A stretch of 64,000 nucleotides of DNA from Blakeslea trispora (lineage: Eukaryota; Mucoromycota; Mucoromycetes; Mucorales; Choanephoraceae), in NCBI GenBank assembly GCA_025331445.1, contig JAIWNE010000078.1, positions 87,683-151,682 of the forward strand, in the 5' to 3' direction. Position numbers and translations under genes: made by a program. How positions within the stretch are numbered: the stretch's first letter is position 1; each line of letters opens with the position of its first letter. Under the pieces are notes generated by a model. The model was not told where the DNA came from. It searched no databases and worked only from the letters and a program-made list of their open reading frames with translations. This document shows positions 46,273-56,007 of this stretch, one piece after another.

Positions 46273-46790
46273 CTACGAGTCTGCTAAGGTATAAGAGTTG
46301 AATAAACCTTTGATTTTTCCTGCATCATAAATCTTTTTCCAGTTTCTCGGCTTGTTTGGTACTGACATGCTTTCGATAAACTGAAAATCGTCTGCTGTAT
46401 AATTTTTCTTTTGTGCCTCTAAGGCATGTAGATCTAGTTCATATTCTTCACTTAACTTTCTTTTCTGGCCCTCAATGATTCCTAGAAACTCTTTGGCAAA
46501 GTTTTTGGCTTTTTCCAGCATCAAAATAGGATCTTCATCTTGTATTTCGATTATTTCTTGTACTTTGTTTGTAGCTTGATCAAGTACCTGATATATTTCA
46601 TTCTGGTTTTTCTTCGTCATGTTTTTTTGACAGATAGACCACAGAAAGCGTACCGTCAAGTCAGCAGCAAACGTTAGCGATTTCAAGTCTTGTGCTTGCG
46701 ATGAGGTGAAATAGGCAAGTGCCACAAATGGGTCCATGGAGTCTTGAATATAATTTTCAAACACAGACATGGTCTGTTCTTTCATAGCAT
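46273..46790 (-). pseudogene. Unknown ORF cut at its 5' end by a Tc1/mariner insertion
   Basis: The frame ends LFNSYTLADS at 46273 and is open through MKEQTMSVFENYIQDSMD. Upstream of that it runs into the mariner terminal repeat at 46791-46828, so the original N-terminus is lost. It is about 170 residues of charged helical protein (EYELDLHALEAQKKNY, NKPRNWKKIYDAG). I do not recognise it. The other side of the mariner is LINE sequence, so the missing part is not in this window. Confidence 0.5.
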
Positions 46791-47844
46791 CAGTCAGAGG
46801 ACAAAAAAATGTCCATTTTGAATCTCCGACAAGGTCATCCTTTGGCAGCAATCACTTTTTTCATGCGTGATGACATGCTTGAAACAGTTTTGTCGAGGTA
46901 TTCGACAGTGATACTGTTCCAAGCATCTACCAGCATCTCCTCATTGCTTTTTTGGCCTTTGAACCTGGACCAGTCTTGAGAAAAGCGTCGCTTCATTTCA
47001 CTCCACACGTTCTGTAGCTTTGGCTGTGTTATCTTCCATCAACACGGATCCAGGTTTGCTCTAGAGAAAGCCCAGAAAAACAGGCTTGTAGACAAGATCT
47101 ACGAATTCCTTGCTTGTTCTTCTGTCCTTTGGCAGGAACACCAACTCGGACTTGTTGTGACCACAAATAGCCCCCCAAACCATAATACTGGTTTGGCCAC
47201 TTTTGAAGAAAGGCTTCAGGCAGACCTTCCTATACTTCTCCTCAGGCAATCTCCAAACTTTCTTTTGCAAGATGTCCTTGCCAATTTCCACGCTGGACTC
47301 ATCTGTTCAAGTTACTTGCTTCCATTGCTCTACTATCCAGTTTTGGTGAGCTTTGGCAAATAGAAGCCTTTATTCTATACGTTCTTCCTTTAAAAGGCTT
47401 CTTTGCTGCAATTCTCTTATCATAGCCCAACCCACGTAACTCCCTTGCAATGGTTCTGGTGTGCACCTTTGCTGGCAGCTCTTACTGCAAAGAAGCAAAC
47501 ATAATAGATCTGTCCTTGTAGATGGCTTTCTTGAGGACTCTTTTGCTTCGTTCATCAAGAGACTTGGGTCTTCCAGAGCCCTCAGCTCTTTCAAAGGCAC
47601 CTCTACTTTTGAATGTCTTGATTACCTTGTTAACTGTAGTTGGGTCGAGTTCAAGTTCTTGAGCGATTCGACCTGTGGTAGGTTTCTTTGCCACCGATTA
47701 ACAATAATGGCTTTGAGACATGTTGCGAGTTTTAGTTAATTTTATTGAGAAAGAAAGGTAGAATGATGGGAATGAGACGTGTCATGTATTATCCTTTTTT
47801 TACGGAGATCCAAAAAATGAACATTTTTTTGTCCTCTGACTGTA
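46791..47844 (-). mobile_element. Defective Tc1/mariner element
   Basis: Terminal inverted repeats CAGTCAGAGGACAAAA... at 46791-46828 and (reversed) 47803-47842 agree over about 38 bp with a few differences. TA follows the right end (47843-47844); the left end is preceded by AT, so the TA duplication is not clean. Inside, minus strand, are transposase pieces: an N-terminal HTH frame from 47694 (GRIAQELELDPTTVNKVIKT, then GSGRPKSL), a middle part (RKVCLKPFFKSGQTSIMVWG) and a C-terminal part (NVWSEMKRRFSQDW). Between the middle part and the C-terminal part the stretch around the second and third catalytic acids is missing. Stops and frameshifts also occur. It cannot code for an active enzyme. 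Confidence 0.85.
46860..47694 (-). pseudogene. Broken Tc1/mariner transposase
   Basis: Starts MAKKPTTGRIAQELE (47694), with the bipartite helix-turn-helix and a GRPKSLDERSKR hook-like segment. The first catalytic Asp region is seen as DES-like (about 47,300) and the second as MEDN (about 47,042), after which the sequence jumps directly to QPKLQNVWSEMKRR, skipping the SPDLNPIE-type block. The tail ends KKVIAAKG. Several frame changes occur. It is therefore an internal-deletion derivative of a normal 330-350-residue transposase. Confidence 0.8.
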
Positions 47845-47849
47845 CATAT

Positions 47850-49355
47850 ATGATGGAAATCATGGCTTCTTCCGCTATTCATCATAAGGGGACCTTTCAA
47901 ACCCCGATACCATACCAAACGAACCAAAAGTCTTGGGTTGCTATTGTCAATGATGGCATCAAACGCACGTCGTCTAAGACACACGACCCATCAACTACTA
48001 GGCCTTCTGTTGAGCCTGGGCACCTCACAGAGAGCGCTGTACGAGATGTCTATCGTCATGTCGCGAGACCATTCTTAAAGGGCACGGTCTCCAATTCACT
48101 TCTCATCGACATCACGACCATCAGGGACGTTAAGGTTTTTGTTCAGGAACTCCATGAGGTTTGCAATGGCAGTGAGCACCTCTGGTCTGTTTCTGGCACT
48201 CTTCGTCGTGACTTTTCTCGTGTATATGCCGAGATCGTTGTATCTCCTTCCAAGTATATTCAGTTTGCACAGGAGGGTTTCGAGCTGAAAACTCTGGGCA
48301 AGTTTTTGGCGTTCACTCCTCTATCTCCATCGGCCGAAATTTTAAAGATCTCTTTATCAGGACTTCCATCACAATATGGTCGCCGTGAAGGTGGCTTAGA
48401 TCAGCTTCGTACTGATATGAATCATAATTTGAGGCAGTATGGTAAAATTATTGACAGTGGTTTAGTAACCAACTCTTCAGGCGTATACACTGGAAGTGGT
48501 TACGTCGTTCTTGAGCTTTCTGCTCCTGAGACTTCTGATTCTTCTTCATGTTCATTAAGCCATTTAATTGATTGGTCCTTCCAGCCAATTGATTATTCTG
48601 ATGTTTCTACTATCCGCTTGTGTCAATCCTTAGATAAAATTCAGGTTCGAGCCACTTGGGCTACCATGCCTCCTTTCTGTCGTTATTGTCACAGTTCGGA
48701 ACACGCCTTGAAAGATTGCTCCCTCAGACGTAAAGCTACTACTTGCTTCAATTGCCACGAAGTAGGTCACATCTCTAGATCTTGCCCTAGAAAAAATACA
48801 GGCACTGGCAAGAAGCGTAAAACGGTTATCGTTGAGAAACCTTCATCCGCCGCTCCACCCAAGTCTACTACACCTGATGAACCTCTAGTTCTAGCCTCCT
48901 CCACGTTTGAGACATTGGACACCCCTCAAGCTTCATCGTCTTTACCTGTTGCCCAAGAACCTTCAATCTCACTTACGTCTTCATCTTCCCTGGCCGTATC
49001 TCAGGATAACCTTCCTTCGACCTCTTCGGTCACTCGGCAATCCCAGCGTCTCAGGGAGCGCTCGGCAACACCTGAGCCCTCTTTAATTTTGGAGCAGCTC
49101 AAACCATCCCAGCCTGTAGCCCAATGTGTACATTGTGGGTTACAGGGCCATTCCCGCACTACCAGCCGTCATTGTTTGAAGAATCCCAAACGTTTGGCTG
49201 ATTCTGACTTTGATTCCCTACCTTCGTTTGGAAAGGTAGACTCTGATACTGAGATGGGAGACGATCTCCCCGATACTCAACTTTCCTATACTACTGATGC
49301 CGTTGAGACAGGCAATGATCTTCCAACTATAGTCTCACCCAACCAATCATTATAA
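47850..49355 (+). CDS. LINE ORF1 (zinc-knuckle nucleic-acid-binding protein)
   Basis: About 500 residues if started at the first methionine (47850) after the mariner end, or at MASSAIHH (47862). The frame happens to stay open upstream through the mariner repeat, so the longer start at 47745 is rejected. Three CCHC-like knuckles are seen: CRYCHSSEHALKDC, CFNCHEVGHISRSC and CVHCGLQGHSRTTSRHC. A Ser/Thr/Pro-rich linker separates the second and third. An N-terminal part contains DITTIRDVKVFVQELHEV, possibly an RRM-like fold. ORF1 proteins of LINEs bind element RNA. The frame is intact. Confidence 0.85.
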   Translation: MMEIMASSAIHHKGTFQTPIPYQTNQKSWVAIVNDGIKRTSSKTHDPSTTRPSVEPGHLTESAVRDVYRHVARPFLKGTVSNSLLIDITTIRDVKVFVQELHEVCNGSEHLWSVSGTLRRDFSRVYAEIVVSPSKYIQFAQEGFELKTLGKFLAFTPLSPSAEILKISLSGLPSQYGRREGGLDQLRTDMNHNLRQYGKIIDSGLVTNSSGVYTGSGYVVLELSAPETSDSSSCSLSHLIDWSFQPIDYSDVSTIRLCQSLDKIQVRATWATMPPFCRYCHSSEHALKDCSLRRKATTCFNCHEVGHISRSCPRKNTGTGKKRKTVIVEKPSSAAPPKSTTPDEPLVLASSTFETLDTPQASSSLPVAQEPSISLTSSSSLAVSQDNLPSTSSVTRQSQRLRERSATPEPSLILEQLKPSQPVAQCVHCGLQGHSRTTSRHCLKNPKRLADSDFDSLPSFGKVDSDTEMGDDLPDTQLSYTTDAVETGNDLPTIVSPNQSL

Positions 49356-49357
49356 TT

Positions 49358-52300
49358 ATGAATTTAAGTCCTTTATCCAGTCCATTCATTCCATCTACCC
49401 CTAATACTTCTCACTCATCTTCGCCCTCTTTTTCTCTCCAAATGGGAACGCTTAACTGTCGTAGCCTAGCTAAAACAGCTAACCCCCAAATCCGATCCTC
49501 GTTCATTCGCCATCTTCGCTCCCTTTCTTTTGACCTCTTAGCTCTCCAAGAGACGCATGCAGGTGACCCTCATCTTCAAGATATTCTTCATACTCAATTT
49601 CAGGCATCGTCTAGCATTTGGTCATCTCATTGTGGCCTCGTCAGTACCTCATCTGATATTGAGCTATCGAACTCTTTCATCAGTCGCTGTGGTCGCTTGA
49701 TAAACGCCACAGTTACTCACTGCAATCATTTATTTATTCCTTTCACCATCACTGTTGTCTACTTCCCTGCCACTAGATCGGACAGAGTTACCTTTCTAGA
49801 ATCAGCCACCTCTCCTCCTTTCTTCCCCTCGAACCCGTCTCGACATGTTGTTCTAGGGGATTTTAATTACACCTATGCTTCGCATACCCAAAGCACTCCG
49901 CGACAAGCTCCAACGGAATGGCTTGGATACATCGATCGTTTCTTTGTAGACGCCATCAACCGTCCTGGTTTCCCCGTTTCTCCTACTTTCCAAAACCATG
50001 TTGGTACTTCCTGTATTGACTATTGTTTTATTACAAAAGACATGTTTTCCACTGTTCAGATTGCCGAAGTTCCAGTCAGGTTTCTTCCCATCGAGTGGAC
50101 TGATCATCGACTTTTGTCTATACCTCTTCGTCTACCACCCGCTTCTTCTAATACCTCTACTGCCACTGCTGTTGGTAAAGGCTATTGGAAAGCTCACCCA
50201 CGGCTAGCAAGAGATCTGGAATTCAAGACTAAACTCCACTTGCGAGTGTCTCAAGCCGTTGAAGGATTCTCCTCTTCTCTCCCTGCTTGGCAAAAATGGG
50301 AACAACTGAAATCCGTAGCAGTCAAGACAGCGAGGGCACACTCTCGTCGTCAGAAGTACTCCCTGGCTCGCGCAGAAACTTTGCTCCAACGCAAACGTGC
50401 GAAGCTTGAGTCTAAGGTGACGGTTAATCCCTCCCTTCTTCCAGAGGTTTCACCACAGTTAAAGGTCGTACAAGATCAGCTTACTGTGCTCCAAAGCTAC
50501 CATGTCGAAACGCTTGCCTTGAAGGCCGGTATTCGCTGGCGAGAACAAGGTGAATTGTCCGCAGGTTATTTTAAGCGTACCGCCTCCATCCGAGCTGCTA
50601 AAGGTATCATTCCTCCTTTGCGCCACCCCTCTCTCAATCGCTTATGCGTTTCTAAAGAAGAAATGTTGGATGCTGCTTTTGTCTTCTATGACAAATTATA
50701 TGCACCGGATCCTATCGATCTCGAGGCTGTGCAATCCTTGCTGGATTCCATTCCTCCGTCAGCTACCCTCTCTCCTTCTGACGCCTCGCTTTTAGTGGAT
50801 CGTATCTCTTTTGATGAAATAGTCGAAGCTTTTGGCAGATGTCCTAAGATTAGCAGCCCTGGCATGGACGGCCTACCGTATCCTATTGTCCAGCTTATCG
50901 TGCTACATCCCGCTTGCCGAGAAATAGTGACACAAGTATACAATGACGCTCTGCTTCATGGCATCTTCCCTCCCTCGTGGTTAGCTACATCTGTTTGCTT
51001 GCTTCCAAAGACGGGAGATTTATCAGATTTACGCAACTGGCGCCCAATCTCCTTGATTAATGTGGATGCTAAGGTTTTCACTCGAATTCTTAATGCTCGG
51101 TTTTTATCTGTCACTGACGATATGATCAACCCATACCAATCTGGCTTTGTTCGCGGCCGGTTCATCGCGGATAATGGCCTTCTTATGAAGCTATTGATGG
51201 AACACGCCAACCTCACTCAGTCGCCTGCGATTGCTCTTCTTCTGGACCAAGAGAAAGCGTATGATAGGGTTCATCCATTGTATCTTCAGCTTGTGCTGGA
51301 GCGCTTTGGCTTTCCCCCTACCATCATTTCTAGCATTACCTCTCTGTTCTTTTCCACACAATTGTCTTTGAACATTAACGGATTCCATTCTGCGCCTGTA
51401 TTGCAGCGTCGTGGCCTACGCCAAGGTGACCCTCTATCACCAGTGCTCTTCAACCTCGCCTTCGAGCCTCTTCTTCGCTCCATCCTGGCCAGTACTTCCA
51501 TCCCTGGTTTCTCGCTACCTTCTCCTCTGACTCCTGCCCCCTCTTTAGAGTCTGGCCCCGTCAGGCTACTAGCCTATGCGGATGATATTGCATGCTTTCT
51601 CAATGCTCCTAACGAGCTGCAGAGTCTTCTTTCCCTTCTATCCGTATATTCGAAAGCCTCCAACGCACTCGTTAATTATCATAAGACCCAAGCGGTGTCT
51701 CTATCCGGCCAGCGAAGCCTTTTTCTCTCGATTGGTCTTCAGCCCTGGCTGACAGTCAAATATCCCAATGGCACGACGCCCGCTCTCCTACTCCCGTTAG
51801 ATATTTGGGCTATCCTTTGTTCACCAGTCTACACCAAAGGAATTTCTTCCTTAGTGACCTGCTCGAAAAGATTCGCCAGGCCTGTAGCATACACAGTTGT
51901 CGAGGCCTTTCCATCCGTGGTCGAGTTACTATCCTCAACTCCCTGATCTTGTCCAAACTCTGGCATGTACTGCGAGTGATATCTACCCCTCTTTCGTTCT
52001 TCGACAAGATTGGATCCGTCATCTCTGCATTCGTTTCTTATCGCATTTATCCTCGTCTGAGCTACTCCACCATGTGTCTGCCTCGATCTAAAGGCGGTTT
52101 AGGCCTACTTCACCCACTAAGGCAGCAGGGCAGCTTACAGTTACGCTGGCTAGTTCCCCTAATGGGAGACTTTCGAGTTGAAATAGCCTCAGCTTCCTTC
52201 TCGATGGATTCCGACTCCTGCGCTACCTCCTCCATAGCCTTGCCCAGACTGTTCAATTTTCTTTGCTCACACTGGTCCCACGATCCTGACTACCGGCTGC

Positions 52301-53376
52301 CCTTTTTGTTCCCTAGCCTGAGACCTCCAGCTCTCAACAGCTTGAACAGCAGCCTCTCTCTGTTCTTTCGCGCTCTGAGCCTACTACCTGACTCTTTGGA
52401 CTCCGTTGTTGCATCGCCTGCTACTGGACTCCACCTACCGGTCTCATCAGTTGTTACTCCTGACACTTTACAACACGTGAACCGTTCTCTGCTGTCCCTC
52501 CCTATGTCCCATCTTTACAAGCATGATGACTCTTCTGGCTTTCGCCTCCGACCAATAACATCTCGCAGTCATCTGATTAGCTTTCCCAACCTCAGTCGTG
52601 AATTTCATCGTCACATCTCTCATGACACTGTGAAATTTCGACTATTCTTCATCCGATTGTTTATTCCACCACAATATGCGGCTCAAGGTCCTCATGCCTT
52701 TCTTCCTGTGCCTAATTATCAGCGGTTTGATTTGCAACCTTTCCTTGTTCCCTGGCAACTCCATCTTCCGTCTCATCTTTCTTCTCTTTCCCGATCTCAG
52801 TATCGCAGGCTCTGTCTCCCTCCTAATGCCACTCCCTCTTCACCGCTTAAGGGCAGACAATGGGCTTCCTTTTGGAATTTTCCTCTGACCCATACAGGCC
52901 GCAATGTTTGGTTCCGTCTACTTCATGGAAAAATCCCTACGAGGGCTGTTCTCCACTCTCAGATGCCTGAATCCTTCCCTTCCTCCGCTTGTCCTCTCTG
53001 CCATCTTTCTCTCGAAGATCTCGACCACTTTGCTTTCTCTTGTCCTGGTAAGCTTGTAGTATGGCAATCAGTATAGAACACCTTCTTCGAGGGTACTGTC
53101 GATTTGTCTCACAACACTCTTCCGGTGAAGCAGGCCATCTTCTCACTCGAATTCCCTTCTCTCAACTCTTCTACGCCTACAGAGAAGAGTTCTGTAATTA
53201 TAGGCTCCACTATTCAATGCTTATGGCGTGCGTATTGGAGCTTCGTTTTCGATTCTCGACCTTTTTCTGAAGCCACGATTCTCAGTCAAACTCGCTTGCT
53301 CATTAATTCCTCTATCAAGGAGGACTTAGTTTTACGTGGCGTCCCTCATCGTCCACTTCCCTTTTTCTCTCTTTAG
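49358..53376 (+). pseudogene. LINE ORF2 (endonuclease plus reverse transcriptase), one frameshift and one stop
   Basis: Starts MNLSPLSSPF two bases after the ORF1 stop. Endonuclease motifs: MGTLNCRSL, LLALQETHAG, VVLGDFNYT and WTDHRLLSI. RT motifs: LRNWRPISLINVDAKVF, ALLLDQEKAYDRV, LRQGDPLSPVLFNLAF and LLAYADDIACF with the catalytic DD. Near 51,795 the frame shifts: LLLPL continues in another frame as RYLGYPLFTSLHQRN. This second frame carries the thumb and connection regions and a zinc finger CPLCHLSLEDLDHFAFSC. A single TAG at 53074-53076 interrupts it; the frame continues to EDLVLRGVPHRPLPFFSL. No RNase H domain is evident. Family is L1/Tad-like by layout; the clade is not decided. Confidence 0.85.
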
Positions 53377-53490
53377 CGACATCAACAGAGTTATTCTCTA
53401 CTCGACTTCTACACTCAACTTTATGTATATAGCACCCAAAAAAAAGAAAACACTCAAAAACATTTTAAAATTACAAAAACCAAAAACATA

Positions 53491-55842
53491 GTTGTGACTT
53501 GCTATGCAATCACTTAATAAACCAGAGCCTTAGTGCCCCTATAAAAAAAAATATATAATTTTGAGACAGCTTGACTCTTTACTATCAACTTTTTTATAGG
53601 TTCTACCTTGGTGTTTCTTTAAGATCCCCTTTACAAAAGCGTTCCTTTAATTGATCGCTATTAAGATCTGTTTATGCAAATCCAAGACATTTTCCTTTTC
53701 AGTACAATTTTAGCTTGAATCTGTCAACGAAATCATACTTTCTTCCCATCACTGCCATATTTCTCATATATACTGGCCATTTTTTCCAATCCCCCATTTT
53801 CTTTCTTTCCTCTTTTTTTTTTCATTAAATGCGCAGCAAACGGTAAGCACTTTTATCTCTTTTTTTTCTTTTTTTTTTTTTACAAATATCATATAATTCA
53901 TCAACATCACTGGCTCTTTTATTTCACAATAGCTACATGTATATCACCTTATCATGGCAACATCTCAACAACTCGACTACGCTTCTCTTCTTGTTTTTTT
54001 GCATCTTCCAACTCACCATCTGTATATATCTGTTTATCATCCACTTTATATGTACTTGTGTAGATACTCATCATTGACTTTGATAAACAATCCTTTATCC
54101 ATGTCACACTCTTCTGTATCACTTTCTGCCAACTCGTCCATGACTCTTTTATCAAAACTGCCCGCTCTATACCATGCTGCTCAAACTTATACCTCTTTGA
54201 CTGTTATCTGAATACCTTCTTTATAAAAGCTGCCTATCTGGATTGATGCATCTTTTTCAAGTTACTCTTGCCTAAGGTCCTTCGATTTCTCCATTTATAT
54301 GTTCAAATGCTACTGTATACATTGCATCGACTAACTTGCTCTATTTGTAGTCATTGCCTTGAAACCCTTTGACAATCGTATATCCAATCGCCTACCATGC
54401 TTCCATCCTATGTCAGATTTATTCATGTCTATTGTCTTTCTTACGTGCACATGTGATCATTCTCTCTACTATTGCCACTGGTCATTGTCCTAAATTCAAG
54501 AGATACTTTTTCTCTCTAATATACTGTCGTTCAGGATACTTGGTCTCTTCTCATGTCGCCATCTCTCTACCTCATCTTCAAGAAATGCTCTTTATCCGCC
54601 TATTCTCCTTCCACTACTGAGGTCTGTGCTTTTGAAGGTTGCCGAATCTCTTTCTGGTTGAACTTGGGGTTCCTCCCAACTTTACTGCTTATTTTTTTCT
54701 TCTTTTTGTGTCTTCAGGTCGTTGCTCATGCTTGCATGTGCGCTCCATCCGAGATGAGGTTGTTTCATCACCTTGAATCTCTTTCGTGACCAATGAAATA
54801 CCGCTTCCAGATTATTTTGACTTGACTGTCTTACCGAATGAACTTCTCTTTATTAACTGTTTACTTCTGACTGTTGCTCTCACTGTTGGCTGGACTCATA
54901 AGTTTACCTAATCACAACTAAAGGACACAACATGCTCATGACAAAGTACATGTGTAAAGGATCGCGTCTCATCTTTATTTTTTTTGTTTTATAGACTTGC
55001 TATGCTATTTACTTTCTTCATCTATTGTTTCTGACTCTTTTGTATACTGGTAACTAGTGATCTCTCAGTTGGTGTTGCTCATGACCTTGCATGTTGCTTC
55101 AAGATGGCTGTCAAGAAGAAAAAAAATTTCGAAAAAATTACTCTCGGTTAAGGCTGTACATCTTTTAAAGCGCAGCTACTGCAAAGCGATTAAATGCTAA
55201 TTGAAGGCTCTAATCATGAAAATTAATTCATTTCTGCTTCCTATACTGCTTCTTATGATCCCAAAAGGTACCTTTATCAAAGCCAAGCATGCCAATCTAT
55301 CTGGATATACCCAATGCAGCATCCCTATCACAAAAAAGGACATCTGAGCTACAAATCAGCCTAAAGAAGAACCCATATATAGCATTTATTTGATCCAAAT
55401 TAATAAAAGTAAAGAAGCTTGATTTGCCCATAATAGCTAAATAATCCAATCATATGCCAAGCTCATCCGAAAATTAAAGCGATACGATTAGCCTATTTAT
55501 TGCTTATACTTCTAAAACTTGTTAAATCATCATTACTATATACTCTAGAGGCCATTTGTCACTATAACTCCCCTTTGAGACCTAAGCTAGATATGATTCG
55601 ACTATAAAGCACTCCTATTCAAAGTAAGCTCGTAGAATACTTTACCCATGGCCCAATTCTTGTGTTTCTGCATCGGTTCTCATTGTGTTTCTGCCTATTT
55701 TTCGTTGAAACCGCATATGAAAAAACAAATATTTCGCAGGGTTATTTCCCAATTATTTGAGTCACTATATACACTCTCTACGCCGTGGTGTACTTTGTCG
55801 TGTTTGAAGTCAAACCACGTAACAGGTACAATCATTCGCTAA
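53491..55842 (+). other. Pyrimidine-skewed non-coding stretch
   Basis: Between the LINE and the MULE. From about 53,700 to 54,900 the plus strand is about 70% C plus T in the two 60-base blocks counted, evenly spread rather than in one homopolymer, with no convincing frame on either strand. Short minus-strand frames (for example 53952-54155, LEDAKKQEEKRSRVVEMLP) are Lys/Glu-rich as expected from purine-rich sequence. From about 55,090 to 55,842 ordinary AT-rich spacer returns. Confidence 0.5.
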
Positions 55843-55850
55843 TTTATTTT
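55843..55850. repeat. Target-site duplication, left copy (TTTATTTT)
   Basis: Eight bases directly outside the left terminal repeat, identical to 59646-59653. The surroundings are AT-rich, so chance identity is possible, but the position exactly at both repeat edges supports a real duplication. Confidence 0.7.
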
Positions 55851-55950
55851 GATTATAGTTCCGCGCACCTAGGTTTTGCAACAAGGTTTTGTCAAATGCC
55901 TATGTAGGCACTTGAACAGCCAATAATATGCGAGCAGTTTGGTGCCTGAA
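55851..55950 (+). repeat. MULE terminal inverted repeat, left
   Basis: Pairs with 59546-59645. Contains a small internal near-palindrome GCCTATGTAGGC (GCCTACTTAGGC in the right copy). Both copies keep CGCGCACCTAGGTTTTGCA. Confidence 0.85.
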
Positions 55951-56007
55951 GATTTTTTTTTTGCTTTTTCGAATTAAACCTTTTTTTCTTTCTGTTATTT
56001 TTCCATT

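Larger units (their letters stand above)
47850..53490 (+). mobile_element. Non-LTR retrotransposon (LINE) with ORF1 and ORF2
   Basis: Plus-strand element with a zinc-knuckle ORF1 (to 49355), ORF2 with APE-type endonuclease, reverse transcriptase and C-terminal zinc finger (49358 to 53376) and an A-rich 3' end near 53,434-53,490. The two ORFs are separated by two bases. There are no LTRs. Its 5' edge touches the right end of the mariner element. ORF2 contains one frameshift and one in-frame stop, so this copy is not autonomous, but the decay is slight. GC content and codon use differ from the neighbouring AT-rich spacer. Confidence 0.9.

Noticed and set aside
47745..47849. 5' extension of LINE ORF1 through the mariner repeat
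   Set aside because: The stretch consists of mariner terminal sequence and its flank; the open frame there is chance.
53952..54155. Minus-strand ORF with KKQEEKRSR
   Set aside because: Composition is explained by the purine-rich minus strand of the skewed region; there is no recognisable domain.
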